Origin: Anas platyrhynchos
Lineage: Eukaryota; Chordata; Aves; Anseriformes; Anatidae
Reading direction: 5' to 3'
DNA length: 64,000 nucleotides
Assembly (NCBI RefSeq): GCF_047663525.1
Contig: NC_092591.1
Coordinates: 54,227,501-54,291,500 of the forward strand
Shown here one piece after another: positions 34,614-54,700 of the stretch. The notes beneath the pieces were generated by a model, which saw only the letters and a list, made by a program, of their open reading frames with translations, had not been told where the DNA came from and searched no databases. Position numbers and translations under genes: made by a program. The first letter of the stretch is position 1, and every line of letters starts with the position of its first letter.

Positions 34614-35263
34614 AATATCTTTATTAATGACGCAGACAGGAGGATCTGCAAGTTCGGAGACGACACCAAGCTGAGAGGTGCAGTTGACAGGATAGAAGGA
34701 AGGGATGCCATCCAAAGGGGCCTGGCCAGGCTTGAAAAGTGGGCCCACATGAAGCTTATGAAGTTCAACAAGGCCAAGAACAAGCTCCAGCACCTGGTCT
34801 GGGGCGCTCCCAAGCATCAGTACAGGCTGGGGGATGAATGGATTGAGAGCAGCCCTGTGGAGGAGGACCCCAGAAATGATGAGAGGGCTGGAGCCTACAA
34901 AATCCTACAAAGAAAAGCTGAGAGAGCTGGGTTTGTTTAGCCTGGATAAGAGGAAGTTCTAGGGAGACCTTACTACAGCCTTCAGTAAGTAAAGGGGTTT
35001 ATAAGAAAGATGGAGACTCTTTATCAGGGCAGGTAATAACAGGACAAGGGATAATGGTTTTCAACTAAATGGAAGTAGATTTAGATTAGGCATCAGAAAG
35101 AAATTCTTCATTTGAAGGGTGGTGAGATGTTGGAACAGGTTGCTCTGAGAAGCTGTGGATGCTCCTTCCCTGGAAGCGTCCAAGAGTGGGGCTTTGGGCA
35201 GCCTGATCTGGGGCAATACGTTCCTGCCCATGGAGGAAGTTTTTAGAACTAGATGAGCTACAT
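34614..35263 (+). mobile_element. CR1 LINE 3' fragment (ORF2 end plus 3' UTR)
   Basis: Sense CR1 from the end of ORF2 through the 3' UTR: GACGACACCAAGCTGAGAGG, GGGATGCCATCCAAAGGGGC, AAGTTCAACAAGGCCAAGAA, CAGTACAGGCTGGGGGATGA, then the 3' UTR ending near TTTTTAGAACTAGATGAGC. The 117-codon open frame at 34,587-34,940 is CR1-derived. Confidence 0.93.
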
Positions 35264-37774
35264 AGCAGCCCCAGCCAGCACAGGACAGCAGTGTGATGGC
35301 ATACCTAGCTTATGCAGCAGAGGTCAGGGCAGAGGCCTGCCCTAATTCTGGGCAGAGTGCTATAGCCACCCAATATAGCCACAGGAATGCTGTGTCTATG
35401 TTACTCTGCTGCTTCACCAAAGTAAAACTTCTTGCTACTGAATTTATCTATTTTAAATACACATGCGGTGTTTCAGTGCATTTTACAGATGTGTCCTTGG
35501 TTACTACAATAATACAACATCATCACAAAATGCATTAAATATTCCAAAATAGCAGGATGAAAAATTTCCATGATGTAATTGGCACCAGAAATTGTCCTCA
35601 TTTCCACAGAGCTTGATGAACTCTGTCAGGGTTGGTTCTTGGATGCATACTATTTGTTAGTTCCAATAAGTACTGTTAGTTATTCTTATTAATAAAGTTT
35701 GGGAGACTGTAAATAAGAAGGATAAATCACAGATACGGTGCAACACTGATTATCCAGGTAGCTGAGTACAAGCAAAAGAAATGCCTTGGCATAGCCAAAC
35801 ATAAAATTTCACATCTAGGAAAGATGGTTCTATATTATGGTCTTAGGATAGGTGACACCATACATGTCTTTAAGGAAAAAGACATGGAAATCATGGTGTG
35901 TTTTCTATTGTATATGAGCTTCCAGATGAGTACGGCATAGATTTTGGCAGATGCACGGGAAGTTGTTGCAGAATGTTGAGTATGCTGCAAATTCACTTCA
36001 ATTGATTTCTCAATACTATCTCTGGGTAAACGTGCCTGTTGTGGCTTTTGCTAGCTATCTGGGCTTTTCCAGAGAACTCTGAAATTGGTTTGGTGACCTG
36101 GATAATACAGGCAGAGAAAGCCTCTGCTTTCAAATTGGGAAAGGATGTGCTCTCACCAGCCTGTAATCTTCCCTGTCATTCTTTTCAAGTAAAACTTGTG
36201 TATACCAGCTCACTGCAGTCTTCTCTAAAAAGAGTTAAGCATGCTGCCCATGCTAAAACTCTTTCCACAAAAACTGTGTTTTTAAAGATTAATGTGCCAA
36301 TTTTAAACGTACATAATCCTTTCAGCTGATGTTTTGTGCCATGCTGTAATGAGCTTGCTGCAGCACTAGAGACAAACATTAAGGCTGTCTGGCTTAACAA
36401 CATTAGTCCAGACAAACCAAGCCATTTTGGTGATCTGTGTTGCTGTGTCCTGTACTTTACCTAAAGTCCAGGATTTTATTTTTTTTTAACCAAGTACTCT
36501 TGGTCAATACAGATTATAATTTTATATATATGGTGCAAATTATCTTCCTCTACAGGAATTACTTCGCAAATATAGATAATATGCAGAGCATTACACTAAT
36601 GTCAGATGTTGGGGGTCAGATGGATTGCAGGTGATTTCCTAAAAGTTCATCTCTCATAAGGTGTTAATCAGAGCCTAAGAGCAGAGAGGATAATCAACAT
36701 GTAGCAGGATGTAAAAACTTTCATTTCTCAGATACAGATCTATAAAACTGAATTTGTGTATATGAACTTATGCATAAAAGGCTTCTGGCTCCTTTTTTAA
36801 GGTACTGTATACTTACTGTTTTATTCAGTTTTAGAGTTCCTGGGAAGAGGAACCTCCATAAAAATGTACAAAAAACTGCGGGGTGAGGAGCACAAAAACA
36901 TAACAGAAAGATTTCCTTAGTCCTCTGAGTCTGGACAGGGTTACTGACTATTCACCTTGACAAATGGCCACTAGGTGTCTGTAGAAAGCTCATCTGTTCA
37001 AAATTGCACCTTTCTCTGACTTCTAAAGAGCTCAAAGATGGGCCTTATCTGAACAGAAAGTCAAGAGGAGTGACAGATTGTGCAAGGGAAATCCTAGTCC
37101 AGAAGTGTGCAGATCTGTTTTAGTCCTGACTAACAGCCCATTTATTGTCAGAGCTAAAATAAGTTTTGCAGTATCTACTCTTTCTGGAAGATAAAGGAGT
37201 ACAGTCAGTGTCTTCACTTTTCTTCTGGAACATTCACTGAAGAGATGAGTTAAAGAAGAGCTGTGGTTTATCTGGAGTTTCCTTTTTTTTTTTTTTAATA
37301 TATTATTATTATTTTTATTATTCCATATATTGCATTTCATTTTGAAACTGGTACTATGAATGGTTCTTGAACAGATCAGTTTGTGTCACTGCTGTAATTC
37401 AGTTGCCCAGAATATCAATTATTCTGAAAACAGGAAACTATTCCTGCTGTGTATGGAACTTCAACGTATGTTTCCTTTGGCCCTAGTGTAAAAAAGACAG
37501 GATTTCAGAAACATCATTGTATTCTAAGCATGGCAAAGAGATGCATTGTTCACCAATGTGTTTTCCTATTCCTGAGTCCATATCCACAGGGCAGGGCTGC
37601 TGGCTGAAGCCTTCTGAGGAAAGTCTTGCTCCTAAGCAAGTAGCACTGAAACCCTATGTGTGTCCAGCCATTCATGAAATGAGTGGAAGCTCTGGATTTA
37701 GAAAGTCTTACGCTTTCTAGATGGTTACTTGGAAATCATATATATTTGCAATGGCAGTCAAAGACACATGCTGT
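35264..37774. other. Intergenic; no gene seen
   Basis: Non-coding sequence between the CR1 copy and the ERV. It was searched in translation for upstream exons (1-4) of a FADS-like gene, using LLIGELAP and HDFGH; none was found. Confidence 0.6.
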
Positions 37775-37779
37775 AACAG

Positions 37780-38743
37780 TGTAGCGGGTATGTGTGGCAA
37801 GGTTTTGATAGCAGGGGGCCATAGGGGTGGCTTCTGTGAGAAGAATCCAGAAGCTGCCCCATGTTAGGTAAGGGCCCCACTACTGACCAGAGCTGAGCCA
37901 GTAAGCGATGTTGTTTGCACCTCTTTGAGAGCAGATTTAAGACAGGGAAAAAAAACTCCAGGCTCTGGAGCCAAAGTCCCCTGCGGCCTGTAGCGAGGCC
38001 CATGGTGAAGCAGGCTGTCCCCCTGCAGCCCATGGAGCACCACAGTGGAGCAGGGTTCCATGCTGCAGCCCATGAAGGAGACCACGGTGGAGCAGGTGGC
38101 CCTGCACTGATGGAGGCTGTGGCCTGTGGAGGACCCCTGCTGGAGCAGGCCCTGGGCCGGAGCTGCAGCCTGTGGAGAGGAGCCCACGCAGGAGCAGGGG
38201 GTCTGGGGCGAGCTGCTGCCTGTGGGGGACCCGTGCTGGAGCAGTTTGCTCCTGGGGGATGGACCCCATGGGATGGAGCCGTGTGGGAGCAGTTCCTGAA
38301 GAGCTGCTGCCTGTGGGAAGCCCCCGTAGGATCAGTTCGGGAAGGACGGCATCGCGTGGGAGGGACCCCACGGCACAGAGGATGAGAGTGACCATGAAGG
38401 ATTGGCAGAGACGAAGTGTAAGGACTGACTGAAACCCCCAATGCCTGTTCCCCTGTGTTGCTTGTGGGGAGGAGCTGGAAGAAGGCAGAAGGGGGGAAGG
38501 CGTTTTTGATTTCTTTACTTTGTTTCTCACTTCTCTAGCTTGTTAGTAACAGGCAATGAATCTTACTGTCTCCCTACTCTGGGTCTGTTTTGCCTGTCAC
38601 GGTAATTGTTGAGTGATCTCCCTGTCCATATCCCAACCCTTGAGCCCTTTGCATAGTATTTTCTCCCCCTTTCCCTTTGAGGAGGGGGAATGAGAGAGTT
38701 GCTGTGGTGAAACTCGGCCGCCCACCTGAGTAAAACCACCACA
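37780..38743 (+). repeat. 5' LTR of the ERV remnant
   Basis: 964 bp, starting TGTAGCGGG and ending CCACCACA. GC-rich, with degenerate internal repeats around CTGGAGCAG and CTGTGGG. A TTTAAG motif near the start resembles a TATA box. Compared with the 3' copy it lacks a segment of about 90 bp. Long open frames on both strands are artefacts of its composition. Confidence 0.88.
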
Positions 38744-39087
38744 GTGCTTTTTGGTGCCCAACACGGGCTTGAGGCATTTGAGATAAGGATGATAGTTGAG
38801 AGAAGTAACAGGCAAAACACAGACTAGATGTTTTTATAAATGTAATAGTTGTGAGGAATTTAAGAAAGCAGTACTTGTGAGGAATATGTTTCATGGTAGT
38901 GTGGTGAAGGGGCAAGGGATGGAGTGTGTGTACATTGTCTACTTCATCGGTGTTGCGATGATGTTATGCTTGTTTTGGTGTGGGAATTCTTTTTCTTTTT
39001 GATGTAAGTGATGATTGTGATGATTGTAAAGTAAGAGTATATTGTGATTACTCTTAAATATGCTTTTCACAGAGCCGAGGGGTGGAA
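38744..39087 (+). other. Collapsed ERV interior
   Basis: 344 bp between the LTRs. It begins with a primer-binding-site-like sequence at 38,752 and ends with a polypurine stretch (GAGCCGAGGGGTGGAA) next to the 3' LTR. No viral protein coding could be recognised. Confidence 0.8.
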
Positions 39088-39458
39088 TGTAGTGGATTTA
39101 TGTGGCAAGGTTTTGGTAGCAGGGGGCCATAGGGGTGGCTTCTGTGAGAAGAATCCAGAAGCTGCCCCTTAGACAAGGGCCCCACTGCTGACCAGAGACG
39201 AATAAGTGGTGTTGTTCGCGACTGCAGGGGCATATTTAAGATGGGGGAAAAAAAAATGCTGCTTCACAGCGGCTGGGGGAGAGAGAGAGGAGTGAGAAAC
39301 AGCCTTGCAAGCACCGAGGTCAGTGAAGGAGGGGGAGAGGTGCTCCAGGCAGCGGAGCAGAAGTCTCCTGCGGCCTCTGGTGAGGCCCATGGTGAAGCAG
39401 GCTGTCCCCCTGCAGCCCGTGAAGTAACTCGGCTGCTCACCTGAGTAAAACCACCACA
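39088..39458 (+). repeat. 3' LTR of the ERV remnant (internally deleted)
   Basis: 371 bp, starting TGTAGTGG and ending CCACCACA. It shares the first ~230 bp and the last ~40 bp with the 5' LTR, but most of the GC-rich middle present in the 5' copy is missing, joined at CCCTGCAGCCC. Confidence 0.88.
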
Positions 39459-39463
39459 AACAG

Positions 39464-39997
39464 TCATATTAATTGTGATGACACTTTGCTGCTACAATAA
39501 AATCTGTATTTGGCATGAGCAGCTTTGATGGACAGTGGCCAGGAAGGAAGTTCTCAGCACTGAGCAGATAGGACTGAAGGAGTGTTTCTTCCTCCAAGCA
39601 GAAGGGAGATGAACTAACGCTGTGGAGCTACAGAGGCTCCCAGGAGCAAAATAATACAACACTGCTGTGATTCAGTTTCGCTGGTGAACCTTTTGTCTTC
39701 TAAATCTGGATGGGCTAGTTCCAACATGTTCTGAGACGCTGCTCTGTCTTCAGGAAGCCTTACATGGAATCGTCTGCTGCAGATCGTTGTGATTAATGTT
39801 CTGAAGGTAATTGCCTTGCTGTGGGAATGTTCTCGGGGGCTAATCTGGTCAAAGCAATGAATGGGAGTGTCACTACATTCAGGCAGCACTACTTGTGAGG
39901 AAAGTGCAGTGCAGTGTTCAAAAACAGGTGAATAAATAGTGATGGAATTGCTGATATTGTTCGAATTTGAATCCCTGGTCTTTGACTTTTCCTGCAG
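39464..39997. other. Intergenic / former intron of the FADS-like pseudogene
   Basis: No coding exon seen. It ends with an intact splice acceptor (TTTTCCTGCAG) immediately before the decayed FADS exon. Confidence 0.6.
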
Positions 39998-40125
39998 GGG
40001 TTACCTGGTAGCTGGTGGAATCATCTGCACAACCAGCACCATGCCAAACCCAACTATTTCCACAAAGACCCTGATTTCAGTATGCACCCTTCTTGTTTAG
40101 CTTGGGAAAGACGCTCTCAGTGAAG
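39998..40125 (+). pseudogene. Decayed FADS1-like desaturase exon 5
   Basis: A 128-bp remnant flanked by an intact acceptor (CCTGCAG) and donor (GTGAGT). It translates as [20 protein letters not shown] and then [11 protein letters not shown], clearly the histidine-box-2 exon of the FADS family and closest to FADS1 exon 5 at 24,788-24,916. It is one base shorter than the 129-bp FADS1 exon: a deletion in the codons after MHP shifts the frame and brings TGA into frame before the donor. Box 2 reads HNQHH rather than HFQHH. Retained splice sites show a copy made at DNA level, not a retrocopy. The gene symbol is uncertain; it could be a remnant of a FADS1-like gene present in other birds. Confidence 0.9.
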
Positions 40126-41858
40126 GTGAGTGTGGGGGCATCTGGACAATGCTAAGATGTAGCCCAGAGAAGCAAATAGTCATAAAAAGATTATGACATA
40201 AAAGATTTTAAAGACAGAAAGCTATAGACTGAAGTATAAAAACATGGATTGTCACTTTTTGACTTTTGATTGTCTGACAATCTCATGGTCTTTTGTTCAT
40301 GCCAAGGTTACAGTTTGATGTATGTATCTTAAACACCTACCTCAGACCTGCTTATCATGATGCTTAGGCGCTAGGTCCTGGAAAATAAAGTCTTAAAATC
40401 AGTACTCTAATCAGTTCTCTAAGTTGCTAGAAGAGCATGGTAAGCACCTTGAAACCCTTCCAAAGAATGAGTCAGTCCACTTGATTAGTGTTAGATGTTG
40501 TTAGTGATATTGTAGATAGTGAGTCAGATGTTCCCTTGTGGTCTTTTTGGTTGTGGGAGCTGCTTTGCACCTAAATCTAGCACCACCATAGCACAAGCAT
40601 ATCAAAATATTTCTTAATTGTAAATTTTTTACTTTCATAAAAATTAAAACCATGAACACAGCTCCCCCTCATTCCTGTGATTTGAGATGTCATTAGGCTA
40701 AGTAAGGTCTCTTTATCTTTTCTTTCCCCAGCAATTCTGTTTACTCACAGGGCAGAGAAAGGGCCTCTTGGTTAGATAAAGCATCCTCTTTAATTATGTG
40801 TCTTTTTCCTTCAGCTAGTAATAAGCAAAGAAATTGCAGTTCTCCAATGCATGTAGAAAATTCCAGCTCCACTGTCTCAGAAAGACTCCTGGGAAGAGAG
40901 CTTATGCAAAGTGTTTATTCATAGAAAACTGTTAGCTGAAACCTGGAAAAATTTAGCCAGTTATCTTCTGAAAGAACTCTCATGGTTATATATTAGCATG
41001 AACACGAAGTATCTAGAATGGAAGTGTAGGAAATTAGTTCTCATCTCTTTCTGCTTTTAACAGAAGTGAGTCAGGCACAGTGTGGATGGGCAAAATGGAT
41101 TTCAGTAGTTTAATTCAGTTCAGTTTGATTGGTTGGTTCCAGTTGTTTGGGTCTAGTGTAAATATTTTGGAGGTTTTTCTCAGTAACAGGGGAGCTATGG
41201 AAATAGTTTGCTCTACCTCATTATTTTGTCCTTCAAAGAATCAGGAGCACAAAATTTGAAGATGATATCAAGAATCCTTTCATGTGAATAGTAGAAAAAA
41301 AACACACTGTGAAGCAATAAAAGTACTCACGCTATATAAATATTTAATCTCTTTGCTGTTTCATGAAATTAAAATATTCAACAAAAAGGCAGATGCCTTT
41401 GTAGAGTATTTACTACTTGGATCTTGTAGAAATGATTTTGCGGTCATTATAGGATAACGTCCAAATTCTTATATATTTTCTGACTACTGTCTTTACCACT
41501 CAAAAACCTGTGACGTTCATCACCATCACTGAAAACTTTCCTGCAAAACTCAAATGCCTTCTGAGCATTTTTGTTATTTTTAAGTGTTTTTCTATCCTAT
41601 CATGAGTTTTGGAACTCTTCCTAAAAATTGTTGTGTTCTGACATCTGCATATATTGATATCTGGATGTAGAGGCTCATATGAAATCTGTTTCTCTCTGCT
41701 GCTTTGGGAGTTCAGTACCTGCTTTTCAAGAATTGAGGTAGGATTAGACAGATTTAAGAGGTATGTTAAATTAGTTTGTTATACACGAATAAGGAATATT
41801 TCATGAAGTGTCTTAGTTCTCCAGCTAGCCCATTACAATGTGTTTTTTTTCTTCCCAG
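40126..41858 (+). other. Former intron between decayed FADS exons; no gene seen
   Basis: Non-coding AT-rich sequence. By position it corresponds to FADS1 intron 5 (1.3 kb), but by eye shares no clear similarity with it, in keeping with an old duplication. Confidence 0.55.
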
Positions 41859-41915
41859 CATGGAAAAAAAAAAAAAAGGAATTCATGCTGTACAGTTATC
41901 AGCATAAATATTTTA
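41859..41915 (+). pseudogene. Decayed FADS1-like desaturase exon 6
   Basis: After a CTTCCCAG acceptor and an expanded A-run comes coding-like sequence FMLYSYQHKYF, matching FADS1 exon 6 ([12 protein letters not shown]). NHQH is changed to SYQH, a codon is missing near the end and the donor is weak (GTGGGT). It lies 1.7 kb after the exon 5 remnant, in the same order and strand as in FADS1. No exons 7-12 were found before CSRP3. Confidence 0.82.
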
Positions 41916-42164
41916 TCTGTGGGTACTTTGGCTTTCTTGGAGCGTGTTTGAATAGAGGTCAAAACACTAATGAAAACTAGCAGAGAAACAGATCAAGATC
42001 AGAAAATGAAAGTTAAATACTGTCTGGAACTGACAATGTAGACTAAAGCAAAGTGATGAGAGAATTCTTGCAGTTATGAAATAGAGGGTTTAATTCATCT
42101 CAGTGAAATGCATTAATCTGTGACATTTTGGAACGTAAAGCACAAGCAAATTGAAATAAAAAAT

Positions 42165-42739
42165 GTGAAGCAATATGAGTACTTTATTGTAGCTTGAAAA
42201 CATACAATAACAAAACTGACAACGCTGTACTCTGAGAAAACTTGCTATTTCTGGAGAAATAGCTCCCTTTGAGAGAGAATTCTAGGTACTTTTTAATTGT
42301 CTCAAAGTGAGTAACATCTACTTTGCCATAATACAAATAACATCAAAATGTTCAAAACACCACTAGGAAACTGGCCTAAGTCAGAACACTCTGACCTTTA
42401 CCACTGTGTGATCCATAAGACATCTCTGTCTTAATGGGACAGTATGCTGAATCTTTCAAAGTTCAGTCTAAAATGTGGTAAATAGTAGTTTAAGAAGCAA
42501 TAATATTCCTTGAACAGAAGTTTATGTCCTTATTTGCTCTAAAAGTAAATCTAACTTCATCACTGTAATTTTTTTTAGGCTATTCTAAGAATTTCTTAAG
42601 ATACAAGTTTGCAAGCTTTTTCTGCAAGGTGGAGGATATTAAACAAATGCCCTAGTTTATTAGCAATATGTGATGTTTTTATTTTACTTGACAACTGTTA
42701 TCTGCTGACATCAACAGCAGAATCTGTTGCATCCACTTC
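42165..42739 (-). other. CSRP3: CSRP3 3' UTR (predicted)
   Basis: Downstream of the CSRP3 stop on the minus strand. AATAAA signals occur at 42,683-42,678, 42,661-42,656 and 42,188-42,183. The last is followed by a CA and then a T-rich stretch, a good poly(A) site, giving a 3' UTR of about 570 nt. Confidence 0.55.
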
Positions 42740-51241
<8,502 letters not shown>

Positions 51242-52048
51242 TTAAACAGAACAGCTTGATTTTTTTTTTCTTTTTCCCTTTATTGTTCCCAACACCATCA
51301 CCAGTGAACTGCTATTGCGGGGTGGCCCCGAGCCAGGATCTGCTCGGGTGAACTGTACCATAGCACTCGTAAATTATCTGCTAGCAGAGAGGTGAGATGG
51401 CAGCTGAGAGTCAGCACAGGTCTGCGTGCCAGGCCCTGCGTAGGAAGGCAGACCTGGGGAGACCTTCTGTGCTGCTGGGACAGTGGCTGGCATAATGGCT
51501 CTTGGAGGAGACACGCTGCGTATCTGTGCTGTAGGAGGAATGTCACAGCAGACAGGTCACGGGGTGAGGGCACCAGCCTGGTGCTCTCGGGGGGCAGCCT
51601 CGGTCCTCTGCATGGCACTGTTTTGTAAATAAGGTCGTTCCTTAGCATGCAATCATGTAAATACAGTACATGGTAAATATGTTAAACAATTGCAAGGTGT
51701 TTCGGTAACAAGATTATAGGGTCATTCTTGCGTCTTCTGGAGAAGTGAATCTAGGCTGTATTTACAACAAATAGTCATTTAATTTCAGTCCTGCCCTCCC
51801 TTCTATCCTAGCACAGCCTTTTCCCTTTAGTTCTTGCTTTCTTTTCATCTGTGCTGATGAGGCAAATTTTAACGAAGGCTAACAAACACTTTTAAGCTTT
51901 ACAGGAGTTGAAAAGCAAAACTTTGGATAGAATTTGACCTTAAACTCTCTACAGAAAAATATTGTCTGTAGGCTGTGTGAAGAGACACTGTATTATGCAT
52001 TATGCATTTCCAAAGCGTGACCTTCCTCAGTGACATATGTATATAGGC

Positions 52049-52051
<3 letters not shown>

Positions 52052-52085
<34 letters not shown>
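52052..52085. repeat. (AT)n microsatellite
   Basis: Uninterrupted AT dinucleotide repeat of about 34 bp, likely polymorphic. Lies about 0.9 kb upstream of the CSRP3 start codon. Confidence 0.95.
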
Positions 52086-52088
<3 letters not shown>

Positions 52089-52394
52089 GCAATTTTCTCT
52101 TTCAATATGATGTCACATTCTCTGATGAATGAAGAGCTGGATAAATTCTACCTTGTAGCTGAACAACTGTATGATGTTATTTCAGAGGACGCTGGAGTAG
52201 AAATAAGTTCTTCTTTTCTGAGTTCCTCATAAACTATGGTCACTGTGCAGCAGGATTATTGCTGCAGCAAGTTATTATAAAGTAATGGCAGGTTCCTAAG
52301 ATGCTTAAGCTGTACTTTCCTTCGTCAATTGTTGCTAAAATCTAAAGATGGGAGAGAAAGGCAGTAGTGCTTACTGTTGCAGTTACTATTGAAG

Positions 52395-52505
52395 TGCCTT
52401 GCCCAAGGTCATGTAGGAGGACAGTGACAGAGCCCGGAGCTGAACGCACACCACCTGACTGCAGGCACAGTAAGTGCCCTTCCTGACGATTGTGCTATCA
52501 CCCAT
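52395..52505 (-). mobile_element. MIR-like ancient tRNA-derived SINE
   Basis: On the minus strand the order GGGCTCTGTCACT ... TGACCTTGGGCAAGG reproduces the core of MIR (CCGGCTCTGCCACTT ... TGACCTTGGGCAAGT). Divergent, as expected for an amniote-age element. Confidence 0.75.
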
Positions 52506-54675
52506 CTGAAATGACCACAGCCTATGGTTTGCCCTTCTGTATTCTTGTTTGAGTCATCGTTTCTGGAAAGACTGGAACGTCATCTTGTCATCTGCACGTC
52601 GTATTATCAGGTTGTTCCAAGCTCCTGGCTCGGGCCTCCTTTGTCCTTCTTGGAAAGCCAGTCATTTTCTTATTATAGTTCTTTCAAAGCCTGCTTGTCC
52701 CAGTTGTATTTGATTAAATCCACTATCAGATATTCTTAAATAAGAAAAGGGTTTTCACTACTGAATCAAGTCTGCCACCTGAGAATTTTCTTCTGATGTC
52801 ATGTAAGAGAGGGGAAATTATCATAGCAGTGATGTAACGTAGCTCTTACTTTAAACAGCTTGCATTTTACCCTAACATTTTACAGTGTCTGTACATATGA
52901 CTCTAATATCCCATTTACTCATAATCTCAGTGACTTCTGTACCATATCTGCTAAATTTCAGAATGAGATTAATGTTTTCTACCTGCCAGCTCTACAAGAT
53001 TAATCTGCAGCTGAAGGGAGTTCTTTCTGGTACTAATGCTAAACATCATGCAACCAGAGCAAAAGGCAACACTACCTGGCAAAACCAAGACAGGACTGTA
53101 GCACAGGAGCGTGTGCTCATGCTGAAGCAACAGCGCTGAGGATGCAGCAGTGTGGGGACATTTTAACCGTCAGTGTTTGATAACAATCTATATATTAGCA
53201 TATCCTGAGGTATCCACTGTCGCACTCTGGTTATTAGTGTATCCCCAACCCCATTTAATCCCCAATCACTGCTGTGACTGCTACCTGCAGCAGACAGCAT
53301 ATCTGACATCCTACTGCAAGACCCAGGCTCTCCTTTGGGATGCTGATTTTGGCTTAGTGGAACCAGCTCCTTAGCTCGGTCAGCCTAGTCCTCAGCTGCC
53401 ATAAAGCAACTGCTCCATTAAATTCTTTCAGACCCTGTCAGTTCTCCTGCTGCTCTGACAGCTAGAAAACCCTAATAATGCATGAGAGAGAGGAAAGCTC
53501 AGCTTGCCTCTGTGTTTATTTGTAATGTAACAAGAAAGAAGGAGAAATACAATATAGAGATCTGATGTAGCTGAAATAAATAAGAATAACTGTATGCAAG
53601 GAATGGATGATAAATTTGTTTCCCTCTTACTCAGGAATGTTTTAACGAAATAGTGCTGTTTAAATCTTTATCCAATTTCTTTTAAATGGGAGAAAAGGGA
53701 ATAGGGAGAAATATTTCACTTTGGTAAAATCTTTTCTCTGTATGACATTTTATGTTCTCCCTTTTTTAAAGCGTTTTTTGTATCGGTGTTATTTTTTCTT
53801 TTAAAATTGAAGTAATACTTGTCAAAGATCTTAAGAGAAGGAAGAGCAGTGACAGAAAATTCAGTGCTGTGATTGAAAATTAAAACAAGATTTTTGCATT
53901 CACAGCATCTCCTTTGATTCAAGCAGACAGTTGAATCCTGTACCCACTGCAGCAGCATCGGCAGCTGCCTGGGAAGAGCGTGGTTTGCACCTCTAGTTAC
54001 CAACAGAGTAAAACTGCTTCTGCTGTTCTAGTTCCCTTCAGAGACACACAGAATATTTCAAACTGTGACAACAGGAGACTTGTTGGAAACTAATTCTGAT
54101 TACATCATTAGCTGAAAGAAACAAATAATCTCTGAAAGTCTGATAATGCTTGATAGCTGCAGGCTGTGGTTAGAGCTCTTAGAAGAACCATTGCTCCTGA
54201 GGCTAATTATAGTTACATGACTGGGCATGCATACACATTTTCCATGCTTTTTTGGCATCACCTGATGGGAAGCTGTAGGAGAAAGAAGTCACGGTAAAAA
54301 TGTTATGCCAGAATCCTTACGGGAAGAGTGGTAGTGGATGGCATGATGTCTGCACTGGCTGGCTTAATAGCCGGATGGGGGATCAGGGCAACTCCACAGT
54401 CCTTGTGTTCTTGCTTTATTCATCTCCCTGAATGCAGAACGGCAGTGGCCCTCCCTGCAGATGCTGCCTGTGCAGCAGGATTACTGCAAGCCATTAAATT
54501 CCATTTCTGTCTGCATTACCTGCAAATAGAACTCAGCCTCCTACTTGTCATGCAAAAATTATACCCAAAGTCTTAATTCCACTTAATTAAATTTGGTGCT
54601 AGTATCTAAACTCATTTGAAATACCCTGAGTTTTGTCATCTTAATCTGGCTAATTTACAGGGACTGCTGGCAATG

Positions 54676-54700
54676 TTTTGTTTGTTTGTTTGTTTGTTTT
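54676..54700 (+). repeat. (TTTG)n simple repeat
   Basis: Six or so TTTG units followed by a short T-run. Confidence 0.9.

Larger units (their letters stand above)
37775..39463 (+). mobile_element. Endogenous retrovirus remnant (ERVL-like), two LTRs with target site duplication
   Basis: A 5-bp direct repeat AACAG at 37,775-37,779 and 39,459-39,463 flanks a unit whose two ends are related LTRs (TGTAG...CCACCACA). Between them are a tRNA primer-binding-site-like sequence (TGGTGCCCAACACGGG from 38,752) and a purine tract (about 39,071-39,087), fixing the plus orientation. Only 344 bp of interior remain and no gag, pol or env coding is left, so the element is non-functional. LTR wording and 5-bp duplication fit avian ERVL families; the exact family is not determined. 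The mutated, differently deleted LTRs indicate an old insertion. Confidence 0.88.

Noticed and set aside
34587-34940. 117-codon plus-strand open frame
   Set aside because: Remnant of CR1 ORF2, interrupted and truncated.
37758-38441. Long open frames on both strands (up to 227 codons) within the 5' LTR
   Set aside because: They arise from GC-rich degenerate repeats of the LTR and encode no retroviral or host domain.
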